A DNA stretch of 32,168 nucleotides from an uncultured cyanobacterium (GTDB lineage Bacteria > Cyanobacteriota > Cyanobacteriia > CAKZMO01), in NCBI GenBank assembly GCA_937128595.1, contig CAKZMO010000341.1, forward strand, positions 1 to 32,168, written 5' to 3'. The notes under the pieces are model-generated. The model made no database searches, had not been told where the DNA came from, and saw only the letters and a program-made list of their open reading frames with translations. This document shows, piece by piece, positions 8,883 through 17,734 of this stretch (positions are counted from its first letter, which is position 1; each line of letters starts with the position of its first letter). The position numbers and the translations under genes are program-made.

Positions 8883-10166
8883 ATGCGGCATTGGAAACGA
8901 CTGGGGCTATTAGCCCTGCTAGGACTGACCCTAAGCTGGCTGATTGGCTGTAGCAACAGTCAAAGCTCAAGCAACTCAGCAGAATCGGGTGCTCAAGAAG
9001 TAGAGTTTTGGACGATGCAGCTCCAGCCGCAGTTTACAGACTACTTCAACGAGCTAATTGCAGACTTTGAAACCGAGAATCCCGACATTACTGTTCGCTG
9101 GGTCGATGTTCCCTGGTCAGACATGCAGAGCAAAATTCTCACAGCAGTCTCCGCTGGAACTGCTCCCGATGTGGTGAATCTCAATCCCGATTTTGCTTCC
9201 CAACTGGCAAGCCGCAATGCATGGCTGGAACTCGATGACAAAGTACCCGCTGAGGCGCAATCTGAGTATTTACCCAATATTTGGCAAGCAAGTGCCCTCA
9301 ATGGCAGCACCTTTGGCCTTCCCTGGTATTTGACAACCAGCGTCACGATCTACAACAAAGATCTCTTAGAGCAAGCTGGCTTGAGCGATCCTCCGACCAC
9401 CTATGAAGAGTTGGCGATCGCCGCCAAGCAAGTGAAAGAAGCGACGGGCAAGTATGCCTTCTTCACCACATTTGTGCCCGAAGATTCTGCGGATGTGCTT
9501 CATTCCTTCATTCAAATGGGCGTTCCTTTAGTCAACGAAGATGGCAGTGCCGCTTTCAATACGCCTGGAGGCAAAGCCGTTTTTCAGTATTGGACGGATC
9601 TGTTTCAATCTGAACTGCTGCCTCGCGAAGTGCTAACTCAAGGACACCGCCGCGCCATTGAGCTATATCAGGCCGGAGAAACCGCTATTGTCTCTACCAG
9701 TCCTCAATTTCTCGACACCATTGCCAACAATGCCCCATCGATCGCTCAAGTATCAGAAGCCGCTCCGCAAATCACTGGTGAGACCGGAGCAAAAAATGTA
9801 GCTGCAATGAACGTGGTCATTCCCCAATCAACAGATCAGCCAGAAGCCGCTTTGGACTTTGCCCTATTCGTCACCAACCCGGACAACCAACTCACGTTTG
9901 CCAAAGCAGCAAATGTCTTGCCTTCTACCGTTGCCTCTCTGGATGATCCGTATTTTGCTGATCTACCTGACAGCGCAGAACCAGGCGATCGCGCCCGGAT
10001 CGTTAGCGCCAGTCAGATGGCAGATGCTGACGTACTCGTTCCAGCAATGGAAGACATCAAGGAATTGCAGAAGATTATTTACACCAACCTTCAGGCCGCA
10101 ATGCTTGAACAGAAAACTGTCGATGAAGCGATCGCCGACTCAGAGCAAGAATGGAACCAGCGCTAA
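8883..10166 (+). CDS. ABC transporter extracellular solute-binding lipoprotein (family 1, sugar type)
   Basis: This is the substrate-capturing lipoprotein of an ABC importer of the SBP_bac_1 (MalE/UgpB-like) family. MRHWKRLGLLALLGLTLSW and the lipobox LIGC give a lipoprotein signal with the acylated Cys near residue 23. The mature domain begins with VEFWTMQLQPQFTDYFNELI, and continues with the family-typical SAGTAPDVVNLNPDF, TSVTIYNKDLLEQAGL and EAALDFALFVTNPDNQ. The ATG at 8883 is preferred over a TTG at 8871: a GAGG Shine-Dalgarno (8873-8876) sits six bases before the ATG and overlaps the TTG codon. At 427 residues its length is normal. No permease or ATPase gene is in the window, so it is an orphan here and must use components encoded elsewhere. 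The substrate is probably a sugar or polyol, but this is not determined. Its TAA stop overlaps the stop of the convergent gene. Confidence 0.9.
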   Translation: MRHWKRLGLLALLGLTLSWLIGCSNSQSSSNSAESGAQEVEFWTMQLQPQFTDYFNELIADFETENPDITVRWVDVPWSDMQSKILTAVSAGTAPDVVNLNPDFASQLASRNAWLELDDKVPAEAQSEYLPNIWQASALNGSTFGLPWYLTTSVTIYNKDLLEQAGLSDPPTTYEELAIAAKQVKEATGKYAFFTTFVPEDSADVLHSFIQMGVPLVNEDGSAAFNTPGGKAVFQYWTDLFQSELLPREVLTQGHRRAIELYQAGETAIVSTSPQFLDTIANNAPSIAQVSEAAPQITGETGAKNVAAMNVVIPQSTDQPEAALDFALFVTNPDNQLTFAKAANVLPSTVASLDDPYFADLPDSAEPGDRARIVSASQMADADVLVPAMEDIKELQKIIYTNLQAAMLEQKTVDEAIADSEQEWNQR

Positions 10167-10654
10167 AACTGCAAAACTGGCAAAAGCAAAGCAAACACAA
10201 ACACCCCTGATACTAGACCGTAAGACGCGGCTAGTGCAGTCGCATACTGTAATCCCTGATACATCAAGATGAACACAATCAGCGTTGCCGTAAACAACAG
10301 CTCAAGAACTGGAAATGAGAGCAGTTGTTCGGAGTCGTATGTATTTGCAAACAGCGAGAAGAGAACGAGCGACCAGAGCATCGACAAAATATAAACGTTG
10401 ATGCGTGGCACGTAGTTGCTGCGAGCTAAATCAAACCGATGAACAAAGAAAGTCAGATAGGTAACGGTCACTAGCGGTAGAGCAGAGGCGCAAAGGCTAC
10501 GTATTCCCATAGATAAACTCACCTGGAACGCCTCAATCACAAAGTAGATGATCATACCGCCGAGAAAGATAAACGACGAGATCGTCATGATCTTGTTCAG
10601 CAGCCTTACAGCCGGACGATTACGGCGCTTTTTGGTGGCAGACCCCTTAGACAT
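10163..10654 (-). CDS. Multi-pass membrane protein of unknown function
   Basis: I do not recognise the family. The 163-residue product begins with a very basic stretch (MSKGSATKKRRNRPAVRLLNK) and then has about five hydrophobic segments, near residues 23-43, 53-70, 84-103, 110-132 and 138-160, with no long soluble domain. The basic N-terminus predicts a cytoplasmic location by the positive-inside rule. The ATG at 10654 has AAGGA upstream, although at a long spacing of about 13 bases. The gene converges on the ABC binding-protein gene, and the two stop codons interlock in CTAA (10163-10166): TAA on plus and TAG on minus. No terminator lies between them, so antisense transcription into each gene is likely. 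It could be a small regulator or transport accessory, but nothing in the sequence decides this. Confidence 0.75.
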   Translation of the reverse strand: MSKGSATKKRRNRPAVRLLNKIMTISSFIFLGGMIIYFVIEAFQVSLSMGIRSLCASALPLVTVTYLTFFVHRFDLARSNYVPRINVYILSMLWSLVLFSLFANTYDSEQLLSFPVLELLFTATLIVFILMYQGLQYATALAASYGLVSGVFVFALLLPVLQF

Positions 10655-10821
10655 AAGTAAGAGCTGATCCTTTTGGATAACTGGCGGATTCTATCAGTCG
10701 TTCGTCGTATTGTGCATCTGCCCCAGTCTAGATATTGAAATCGCTATGGCAATGAGGTCACTCTACGATGAGGTAAGCCTCGCCAGACTGTGGTTCGAAA
10801 AATACGCACTGAACGCAAGCT

Positions 10822-10866
10822 GAATAAAGAAAGATAGGGGCACAGATACTCAGATCCGCGCCCCCT
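10822..10866 (-). terminator. Probable terminator after the GxRPI-repeat gene
   Basis: Read on the minus strand, AGGGGGCGCGGAT (10866-10854) pairs with ATCTGTGCCCCT (10847-10836) with one bulge and two G-U pairs, around a six-base loop. It is followed by the T-rich ATCTTTCTTTATTC. It lies just downstream of the gene ending at 10904. Confidence 0.5.
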
Positions 10867-10903
10867 CTTGAACAAAGCTTTTTGAAAACCGTCAGAGATG
10901 GAT

Positions 10904-11404
10904 TTAGTCGAGATAGCCCATCAAGCTGATCGGATTATCAATCTGATTCGACGCAATAGGACGACCACCTGGCAAATTGCTGGCTTCCATCAAATAAGCA
11001 GGGCTAGCTGCAATCGGACGATGTCCGGGCAACGTATCCGCTTCGATGATGGCTAATTCGCTTGCAAACACAGGACGGTGACCTGGGAGAGAGTCGGTGT
11101 CAATCACGTCGAGATGACTTGCCTCGATAGGACGACCGCCCATGAGCGTACCTGAAATTTCTAAGCTACTCACAGAAATGGGACGGATGCCAGAGGAGAC
11201 CATGGTTTCGGCAATTTCGAAGTTGCTATGAGAAACCGGGCGAGCGCCATAAGCAGAACCCGCAGTCACCAGCGCACTGGATGTATCTTCTGTTGTCTCT
11301 TGAGCCTCTACATTTTCGGTGGATGTTGACATATCTTCTGAAGCCTCCTGAACCTCTTGACTCTGAGAATGCCCGTTTACTTCTTGAGTCTTGGATGAAC
11401 TCAT
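10904..11404 (-). CDS. Short-repeat protein with six GxRPI/V repeats, function unknown
   Basis: I do not recognise a named family. The 166-residue product starts with about 50 hydrophilic residues rich in Ser, Thr, Glu and Gln and has no signal peptide. From residue 51 it consists of six repeats whose G-x-R-P-I/V cores begin at residues 53, 72, 89, 108, 127 and 146, so the period is 19 with one 17-residue unit. The consensus is roughly LPGxRPIxxSxLEIxxTDS; the final unit changes to GGRPIASNQIDNPISLMGYLD. The later repeats are the most alike (LPGHRPV, LPGHRPI, LPGGRPI), suggesting recent duplication. A good Shine-Dalgarno (AAAAGG) precedes the ATG at 11404 with about seven bases between. Beta-solenoid or extended binding repeats are possible structures, but that is inference. 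It is probably expressed: it has a good ribosome site and a terminator-like hairpin downstream. Confidence 0.8.
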   Translation of the reverse strand: MSSSKTQEVNGHSQSQEVQEASEDMSTSTENVEAQETTEDTSSALVTAGSAYGARPVSHSNFEIAETMVSSGIRPISVSSLEISGTLMGGRPIEASHLDVIDTDSLPGHRPVFASELAIIEADTLPGHRPIAASPAYLMEASNLPGGRPIASNQIDNPISLMGYLD

Positions 11405-12046
11405 AGCACTGCCTTTTGAATTAATTCACGAACTTGGAATAGCTAACTCGGTTTCAAAATTGAATCAAAATCTCAGAACTCAACTAAAGCCTATATCTCA
11501 AACGCATGCCCGTTGATCTCTAATTGCGATCTAGAACACAACTCATCTAAAAGCTGCTTCGATCCGAAGTACTTGAGAAGCGTGAGTAGAGCCGGGGCGA
11601 TCGCCCCATTCAAAATCCAATACATTTAGGCTCAGATCCAACCCAAAGTTAACCCTAATAGGTTTAATTCTAGAACCTCATTGACGTATCGCACCTTTTA
11701 TCTGGAGAGTCAAACTATAATAATTAATTAACATTCCTATTAGAAAAGTATAGCCGGACATCAACAAATTTCGCGGCGATATAACAGAATGTTATGTCTG
11801 ATAGCGCAACATTACATTCCATCAGCAACAGCTCCGGGGGGGTGGAGGTTAGGGTGTAGGGTGGATAGTTGTGGGTCAGTGCTCACACAAATAGAGTGCT
11901 GCAAGTCAGTATCACAAGTCAATTTTTAGAATTTGCCTGTAGTTGAAGTAAGTTTGAGTCAGAAGCAAAGCTCGAACCTTACCTTTGAATGCAGGCTCGC
12001 AGATAATTGAAAAACTTAGAACTGTTGTAAAGTAAGCCGATCTGTC
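11405..12046. other. Long divergent spacer upstream of glpK
   Basis: This 642-bp spacer separates the GxRPI-repeat gene from glpK. It contains a 14-bp HIP1-centred palindrome, GGGGCGATCGCCCC (11594-11607), a TATAAT hexamer at 11716-11721 in an AT-rich run with TTAATTAA (no good -35 element), and a G-rich tract at 11836-11864. No Shine-Dalgarno is evident before glpK. I see no tRNA or recognisable small RNA. Confidence 0.5.
11836..11861 (+). other. G-quadruplex-capable G tract upstream of glpK
   Basis: Seven consecutive Gs (11836-11842), which can supply two GGG runs, are followed by GGG at 11852-11854 and 11859-11861, with GG doublets in between. This meets a loose four-run G-quadruplex pattern on the plus strand about 185 bases before the glpK start. 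It is a sequence observation only. Confidence 0.4.
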
Positions 12047-13564
12047 ATGTCAAAAGGACAATATATACTCGCGCTCGATCTAGGAACGACTGGAAATCGA
12101 GCGATTTTATTTGACAAAAACGGACAAATCGCTGGGCAAGCATACAAAGAACTTACCCAGTATTATCCCCAGCCCGGTTGGTTGGAACACGATCCCCGCG
12201 AAATCTGGGAAGACATTAGCTGGGCTATGCAAACGGCTATTCGGAAAACGGGTATCAACGCTGATGAGATCGCTGCGATTGGGTTGACTGTGCAGAGGGA
12301 AACCTGTCTGCTGTGGGACAAGAAAACAGGCCGTCCTTTGCATAATGCGATCGTTTGGCAAGACCGCCGCACTGCCCCCCTGTGTAATCAGCTTAGAGAG
12401 GCAGGCAAGGCCCAAGAAATTCGCGATCGCACAGGCTTAGTACTAGATGCTTACTTCTCGGCAACAAAATTGAGCTGGCTGCTAGACAAAGCTCAGCAGG
12501 TTCAAGATCCCCCATTTGAAACAGAGAATATTCTCGCGGGTACCATTGACACCTGGGTGTTATGGAACTTGACGGGTGGCAAAGTTCACGCGACTGACCA
12601 CAGTAATGCGAGTCGCACCATGCTGCTCAATCTAACCTCAGGGCAGTGGGACGATACGTTGTTAGAGCTATTTGGCATTCCTGCTCACTTCATGCCTGAG
12701 ATCAAGCCCAGCATGGGACTGTTTGGCACCACAGATTCGTCAGTAGCAGGTGCAGAAATTCCAATCATGGCAATCTTAGGGGACCAGCAGTCTGCGCTGT
12801 TTGGCCACGGGTGCGATCGCCCAGGGTCATTGAAGTGCACCTACGGCACTGGAGCCTTTTTGGTGACTCACACGGGGTCAGACATCGCCTGGTCAAAAAA
12901 TCAGCTCCTCGCGACAGTTGCCTGGAGCAAAGATACGGGCAACGGTAAGCCTGAGATTGGCTATGCCCTAGAAGGGAGTATGTTTACCGCCGGAGCTTGT
13001 ATCCAGTGGCTCCGCGACGGCATCAAGCTGATCACATCCGCTCCCGATTCGCAAGACATGGCCGAGGCTGTAGCCGACAATGGTGGAGTCTACTTCGTTC
13101 CAGCCCTTAGCGGGTTAGGGGCTCCCCACTGGGATATGACTGCACGAGGAGCCTTTTTAGGCATCACAGGAGGTGCCCAGCGAGAGCATATGGTACGAGC
13201 CGTTCTAGAAGCGATCGCCTTTCAGGTGCGTGAGGTGGTGGATGCCGTCAACGAAGATGGTGGCACAAAAATTCAGCAGCTCAAAGTGGATGGTGGCGCG
13301 TGTCAGAATGACTTCCTGATGCAATTTCAAGCGGATGTGCTAGAAATTCCAGTTGAGCGGCCAAAAGTCATTGACGTAACGGCTCAAGGTGCCGCCTATG
13401 CAGCTGGACTAGCCTTAGGTTTTTGGACTGATTATGAAGCCCTGCTAAGCAATCACGAAACTGAGCGAGTATTTGTCCCTGGAGAGGCGGGCTCCTTGGC
13501 TCAAGAATGCTTCGAAGTTTGGAAAAAAGCAGTCGGACGGGCAAAGAACTGGATCGATTCGTGA
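12047..13564 (+). CDS. glpK: Glycerol kinase
   Basis: Glycerol kinase phosphorylates glycerol to sn-glycerol 3-phosphate with ATP in the cytoplasm. The 505 residues are full length for the FGGY sugar-kinase family. The N-terminal phosphate loop is ALDLGTTGNRAILFD (residues 9-23), deviating from the common DQGTTSSR. Glycerol-contacting residues are in place: Arg84-Glu85 in QRETCLLWD, Tyr136 in LDAYFSATK, and Asp246 in GDQQSALFGHGC. FGGY signatures are visible in GGVYFVPALSGLGAPHWD and LKVDGGACQNDF. The ATG start is well supported by alignment of the N-terminal motif; no clear Shine-Dalgarno precedes it. No glpF or glpD gene is adjacent. A 13-bp inverted repeat spans its stop codon. Confidence 0.95.
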   Translation: MSKGQYILALDLGTTGNRAILFDKNGQIAGQAYKELTQYYPQPGWLEHDPREIWEDISWAMQTAIRKTGINADEIAAIGLTVQRETCLLWDKKTGRPLHNAIVWQDRRTAPLCNQLREAGKAQEIRDRTGLVLDAYFSATKLSWLLDKAQQVQDPPFETENILAGTIDTWVLWNLTGGKVHATDHSNASRTMLLNLTSGQWDDTLLELFGIPAHFMPEIKPSMGLFGTTDSSVAGAEIPIMAILGDQQSALFGHGCDRPGSLKCTYGTGAFLVTHTGSDIAWSKNQLLATVAWSKDTGNGKPEIGYALEGSMFTAGACIQWLRDGIKLITSAPDSQDMAEAVADNGGVYFVPALSGLGAPHWDMTARGAFLGITGGAQREHMVRAVLEAIAFQVREVVDAVNEDGGTKIQQLKVDGGACQNDFLMQFQADVLEIPVERPKVIDVTAQGAAYAAGLALGFWTDYEALLSNHETERVFVPGEAGSLAQECFEVWKKAVGRAKNWIDS

Positions 13565-13600
13565 CCTGAGACTTGCTATTCAATCGATCCAGTTGTATTT
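13547..13600 (+). terminator. Inverted repeat spanning the glpK stop codon
   Basis: AACTGGATCGATT (13547-13559) and AATCGATCCAGTT (13582-13594) are perfect 13-bp complements with a 22-base loop, and GTATTT follows. The left arm lies inside glpK, and the TGA stop is in the loop. It may act as a terminator or 3' mRNA-stabilising hairpin; the T-run is poor. Confidence 0.4.
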
Positions 13601-13619
13601 GCCGGATTGCTCATCCATT

Positions 13620-13643
13620 GAATCCACGAATGAATCCACGAAT
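13620..13643. repeat. 12-bp tandem duplication
   Basis: GAATCCACGAAT occurs twice, head to tail and without mismatch, in the spacer between glpK and the 2TM gene. Confidence 0.8.
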
Positions 13644-13755
13644 TCACTCAAAACTACCAGCGAAGGCATCGGCAAGGTTCCGTCCAAAAATCGTAGAATA
13701 GGGAAAGGAGTGCTGAAGGCTCCTCTTCCCAATTTTCAGCTTATTCTGTTTTCCC

Positions 13756-14226
13756 ATGCCTGATAGCTACAGCCAAGAAGACGTCCAAGAAATTTTGCAT
13801 CTGGCGATCGCAAAGCAGACCCGTGCGGGTGAGCTGAGCCGCCAGCAAATGCTCGAAATTGCTGATGAGCTAGGTCTAAACGAACTCGACATTCAAAAAG
13901 CCGAAGCAGAATGGGCAGTTCGTCGAAATGATTGTCAAGATCGCCAAATCTTTACACGCTATCGTCGTCTGCAATTCAAGCATCACGTCATGCGCTTTTT
14001 GATTGTGAGCGCATTTCTGGTGATGTTTTCTTTCGTCACTGACTGGACGCTCTGGATGACACTGTGCATTGCTCTATTTTGGGGGATGTTTCTCACCCTT
14101 GATGGATGGTCAGCTTGGCAAACGGAAGGCGATACGTTTGAGCGCCGCTACCAAAGATGGAGGCGCAAGCGTTGGATCAAGCGCTCGGTCGGCGACTTTT
14201 TCAAGCGCTGGTTAACGGCTTTATAA
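13756..14226 (+). CDS. 2TM domain-containing protein
   Basis: This small inner-membrane protein of 156 residues has unknown function. The N-terminal half is soluble: YSQEDVQEILHLAIAKQ followed by SRQQMLEIADELGLNELDI resembles the helical domain often placed before two-helix membrane anchors. Two closely spaced membrane segments lie near residues 80-96 (FLIVSAFLVMFSFVTDW) and 98-114 (LWMTLCIALFWGMFLTL), matching the 2TM (PF13239-like) pattern. The C-terminal tail is strongly basic, with RRYQRWRRKRWIKR. The ATG at 13756 is the first in frame; no Shine-Dalgarno is visible. It is convergent with yajQ about 55 bp away. A regulatory or sensor-anchor role is possible, but no neighbour supports one. 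Confidence 0.75.
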   Translation: MPDSYSQEDVQEILHLAIAKQTRAGELSRQQMLEIADELGLNELDIQKAEAEWAVRRNDCQDRQIFTRYRRLQFKHHVMRFLIVSAFLVMFSFVTDWTLWMTLCIALFWGMFLTLDGWSAWQTEGDTFERRYQRWRRKRWIKRSVGDFFKRWLTAL

Positions 14227-14280
14227 AGGCTGCCGAACGCATATGCAAGAAGTGCAGATGAGAAGCGCAGCGGATGAAGA

Positions 14281-14772
14281 TTATCTGTAGTTCGTAAACT
14301 GAAGCGCCGCAGGCCAATCTTCTTGACGGAGAAGTTGGATGATATCCTGCAATTCGTCTCTAGACTTACTCGTTACCCGCACAGAATCGCCTTGGATCGA
14401 CGTTTGTACTTTCTTGTATTCGTCTCGAATATACTTTGAGATTTTTTTCGCTAAGTCTTGGTCGATGCCACGACGAAGTTTTACTTCTTGGCGAACCCGA
14501 CCTCCGCTCGCTGACTCAACAGTGCCAAAGTCAAAGATTTTAAGAGAAATCTCCCGTTTTGCTGCTTTGGTCTGAATTACCGTATGAACCGACTGAAGCG
14601 TAAACTTGCTATCGGTTGTAATCGTCAGGGTGTCATCTCCCATATCGATCTCAGTTTTCGAGTCTTTCAAATCATATCGACTGTTGATTTCTCGACGTGC
14701 TTGGTCGAGAGCATTGACAAGTTCTTGTCGATCGAAGTCGCTGACAATATCGAAAGAGGAAGTCGAAGCCAT
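14281..14772 (-). CDS. yajQ: YajQ family nucleotide-binding protein
   Basis: YajQ-family proteins are small cytoplasmic proteins with two RNA-recognition-like folds; some bind nucleotides or cyclic di-GMP. I start the gene at the ATG at 14772-14770, giving 163 residues beginning [14 protein letters not shown], which matches the usual M..FDIVSE.D start; a TTG four codons upstream is less likely. Characteristic stretches are [19 protein letters not shown], then [37 protein letters not shown] and the C-terminal ALQFTNYR. It lies 124 bp downstream of secA on the same strand, so the two may be cotranscribed, but a long stem-loop lies between them. No ribosome site is obvious. The family call is secure; the physiological role in cyanobacteria is not known to me. 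Confidence 0.9.
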   Translation of the reverse strand: MASTSSFDIVSDFDRQELVNALDQARREINSRYDLKDSKTEIDMGDDTLTITTDSKFTLQSVHTVIQTKAAKREISLKIFDFGTVESASGGRVRQEVKLRRGIDQDLAKKISKYIRDEYKKVQTSIQGDSVRVTSKSRDELQDIIQLLRQEDWPAALQFTNYR

Positions 14773-14808
14773 AACAAAAAACAATGCACTATTATCAAAC
14801 TACACATT

Positions 14809-14858
14809 ACACCTATCACGTTAGTCCAATTTCTGACCGAAATGGGAGTGATAGGTGT
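14809..14858 (-). promoter_or_regulatory. Stem-loop between secA and yajQ
   Basis: GTGATAGGTGT and ACACCTATCAC form a perfect 11-bp stem (14809-14819 with 14848-14858) around a 28-base loop. The loop itself contains ATTTC and GAAAT arms. In the minus-strand transcript it lies after the secA stop and before yajQ. A TTTTTT run occurs about 30 bases later, directly before yajQ, so it is not a textbook terminator. Confidence 0.5.
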
Positions 14859-14896
14859 GAGGACTCTTGAGCTAAGTTAACAAACTGCATTCAGTC

Positions 14897-17734
14897 CTAG
14901 ATCTTTTTGGGAGAAGGTTCACGGGGTTCTTGAGCAGTAGCCGCACTCTTTTGAGCACCCCCGCCGGGAGGATCAAACTTGAACAAGTTGAACACAACAT
15001 CCCGTCGAATCTGAGACATCATTTCGAGAAACAGTTCATATCCTTCGCTCTTGTATTCAATGAGCGGATCTTTTTGTCCATAGCCCCGCAGGCCCACTGA
15101 TTCTCGCAGCGCATCCATCCGCTGTAGATGCTCTTTCCACAACTCATCAATTTGGTTGAGGATGAAGAAACGCTCTGCATCTCGCATCAGCCCCGGCTTC
15201 ATCTGCTCAACCTGAGCCTCTTTGATGTCGTAGGCAATGCGGACTTGCTCATGCAAGAACGTCTTCATTTCGGTGATGTTCAAGTCTTCGATTTGGGAGG
15301 GTTCCAAATCTGATAGTAGATAGACAAATTCCTTAGACTTCGCCACCAGTTTATCCAACTGCCACTCTTCTGGAGGCAACTCAGGATTGACAAAGGCTTC
15401 AACAATGTCGTCCATTGTCCGCTCTGCGTACTTGATGACCTGTTCTTTCAAATCAAGTCCTTCTAACACCCGTCGTCGCTCTGCGTAAATAGCGCGGCGC
15501 TGATTGTTCATCACCTCGTCATACTCAAAGACCTGCTTTCGCATGTCGTAGTAGTAGGTTTCGACCTTCTTCTGAGCTCCTTCAAGAGAGCGGGTCAACA
15601 TGCCAGACTCAATCGGCATGTCTTCCTCCACCCGGAAGGCGTTCATCAAGCCTGCGACGCGATCGCCACCAAAAATCCGCAACAGGTTATCTTGCAGACT
15701 GAGGAAGAAACGAGTGGAGCCAGGGTCTCCCTGACGACCTGCTCGACCTCTCAGTTGATTATCAATGCGACGGGACTCATGACGCTCTGTACCGATGACG
15801 TGAAGACCACCCAGCTTAATCACCTTGTCATGCTCGCTTTCGGTGAATTTTTCGTATTCCCGGCGAATTAGTTCGTAGGATTCTCTTAGCTTTTGGATCA
15901 CCGGATCATCAGTCGGAGCCTTTTCCGAAGCAGTTGCGATCAAGTCTTCAGCCGTCAGTTCTGGCAGCGATCGCTCTCCATACTTTTCTACCGCAAGCTG
16001 AGTCGCCGTCTTCAATGTCTGCTCTGCATCGTGCGAGATTTCCGTCGGAAAAATCTGAGGAGACCCCCGCCACGTTTTTACCTTTTGACCTGGGACAAAT
16101 CCCTTACCTGAGTTGCGGCCTTTGGAAGCAGGAACTTTAGCAACCGAAAATTCATCCTCATCCTCGGGCTGCACGATTGCAGGCATGAAATATTCCCGTA
16201 CTTTGAGTCGTGCCATGTAGTCGGCATTACCACCCAGAATGATGTCCGTGCCTCGACCCGCCATATTAGTCGCGATCGTCACAGCTCCGCCTCGTCCGGC
16301 CTGAGCCACAATCTCGGATTCGCGCTCAACATTTTCAGGTTTCGCGTTGAGCAAGTTATGAGGCACTTGCCGCTCACTCAACAAGCGCGACAGCACTTCA
16401 GATTTTTCGACACTTGTCGTTCCAACCAGCACCGGCCGACCTTCTTCATGCATTTCCGCGCATTCAGCGGCGATCGACTTCCACTTAGCTTCTTCCGTCT
16501 TGTAGACAACATCAGGCAAGTCAGCCCGTCCAGTCGGACGGTTTGTTGGAACAATGGTGACTTCGAGATCGTAGATTTTCTCAAACTCAGCTTCTTCAGT
16601 TTTCGCTGTTCCTGTCATCCCCGCCAACTTAGGGTAGAGCAAGAAAAAGTTCTGATAGGTAATCGTTGCAAGTGTCTGAGTTTCAGGCTGAATTTCCAGG
16701 TGCTCCTTCGCCTCGATCGCCTGGTGCAGACCATCGCTCCAGCGCCGTCCTGGCATCACTCGCCCAGTGAATTCATCGACAATCACCACTTCGCCATTTC
16801 GGACGATGTAGTTCACATCCTTTGTAAATAGCTCTTTTGCTTTGATGGCGTTAAAGATGAAATGAGCCCAAGGGTCTTTAGGGTCAAACAAGTCAGTGAC
16901 ACCCAAGAGCTTTTCGGCTTCGATGTAACCTTCGTCTGCTAAAAGTACGTTACGAGATTTTTCATCAACTTCGTAGTGACCTTCTGCATCCTCATCTTCT
17001 TTGCAAGTCAGCACAGACGCAATTTCTGCGGCTCTCAAATATTTGACGCTAGGGCGATCGAGCTGTCCTGAGATGATCAGAGGCGTTCGGGCCTCGTCAA
17101 TCAACACAGAGTCAACTTCGTCGATGACGCAATAGTTGAACGGTCGCTGCACCACCTGCGAGATATCCTTTGCCATGTTGTCGCGGAGGTAGTCAAATCC
17201 CAGCTCACTGTTCGTCCCATAGGTGATATCGCAAGCATAGTTTTTCCGACGTTCAGCCGGATTCATGCCCTGCTGAATCAGCCCTACACTAAGACCCAAA
17301 AATCGGTGAACCTGACCCATCCACTCTGCATCTCGTCGAGCCAGATAGTCGTTCACTGTAACGGTGTGAACGCCCTTGCCTTCGAGAGCATTGAGATAGG
17401 CCGGGAGCGTGGAAACTAAAGTCTTTCCTTCTCCAGTTTTCATTTCAGCGATTTGCCCCTCGTGCAGCACCATGCCGCCGAGAATCTGTACGTCAAAGTG
17501 ACGCATCCCTAAGACCCGCTTTCCTGCCTCACGGACAACAGCAAACGCTTCAGGCAGCAGATCATCGAGAGTTTCCCCATCTTTGATACGCTGTCTAAAT
17601 TCAGCAGTTTTGCCAGCTAGCTCGGCATCAGAGAGAGGCTGAATATCTTCTTCCAGAAGATTGACGGCAGCCACATCGGGCTGATATCGCTTGAGCTTGC
17701 GGGTGTTAGGGTCGCCAAATAGCTTCTTTAGCAT
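14897..17734 (-). CDS. secA: Preprotein translocase subunit SecA
   Basis: SecA is the ATPase motor that drives preproteins through SecYEG, here at both plasma and thylakoid membranes. The product has 945 residues. Motifs in order: Q-motif region [19 protein letters not shown], Walker A MKTGEGKT (about 98-105), Walker B DEVDS (205-209), the [26 protein letters not shown] motif region near residues 645-670 (shown here only as its key residues [18 protein letters not shown]), and the helical wing and scaffold domains. An insertion of roughly 110 residues sits between [10 protein letters not shown] and [13 protein letters not shown], a cyanobacterial/plastid feature. The C-terminus ends in EPSPKKI without the Cys-rich zinc motif of E. 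coli. The ATG at 17734 gives the standard [10 protein letters not shown] start. yajQ follows downstream. Confidence 0.97.
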   Translation of the reverse strand: MLKKLFGDPNTRKLKRYQPDVAAVNLLEEDIQPLSDAELAGKTAEFRQRIKDGETLDDLLPEAFAVVREAGKRVLGMRHFDVQILGGMVLHEGQIAEMKTGEGKTLVSTLPAYLNALEGKGVHTVTVNDYLARRDAEWMGQVHRFLGLSVGLIQQGMNPAERRKNYACDITYGTNSELGFDYLRDNMAKDISQVVQRPFNYCVIDEVDSVLIDEARTPLIISGQLDRPSVKYLRAAEIASVLTCKEDEDAEGHYEVDEKSRNVLLADEGYIEAEKLLGVTDLFDPKDPWAHFIFNAIKAKELFTKDVNYIVRNGEVVIVDEFTGRVMPGRRWSDGLHQAIEAKEHLEIQPETQTLATITYQNFFLLYPKLAGMTGTAKTEEAEFEKIYDLEVTIVPTNRPTGRADLPDVVYKTEEAKWKSIAAECAEMHEEGRPVLVGTTSVEKSEVLSRLLSERQVPHNLLNAKPENVERESEIVAQAGRGGAVTIATNMAGRGTDIILGGNADYMARLKVREYFMPAIVQPEDEDEFSVAKVPASKGRNSGKGFVPGQKVKTWRGSPQIFPTEISHDAEQTLKTATQLAVEKYGERSLPELTAEDLIATASEKAPTDDPVIQKLRESYELIRREYEKFTESEHDKVIKLGGLHVIGTERHESRRIDNQLRGRAGRQGDPGSTRFFLSLQDNLLRIFGGDRVAGLMNAFRVEEDMPIESGMLTRSLEGAQKKVETYYYDMRKQVFEYDEVMNNQRRAIYAERRRVLEGLDLKEQVIKYAERTMDDIVEAFVNPELPPEEWQLDKLVAKSKEFVYLLSDLEPSQIEDLNITEMKTFLHEQVRIAYDIKEAQVEQMKPGLMRDAERFFILNQIDELWKEHLQRMDALRESVGLRGYGQKDPLIEYKSEGYELFLEMMSQIRRDVVFNLFKFDPPGGGAQKSAATAQEPREPSPKKI

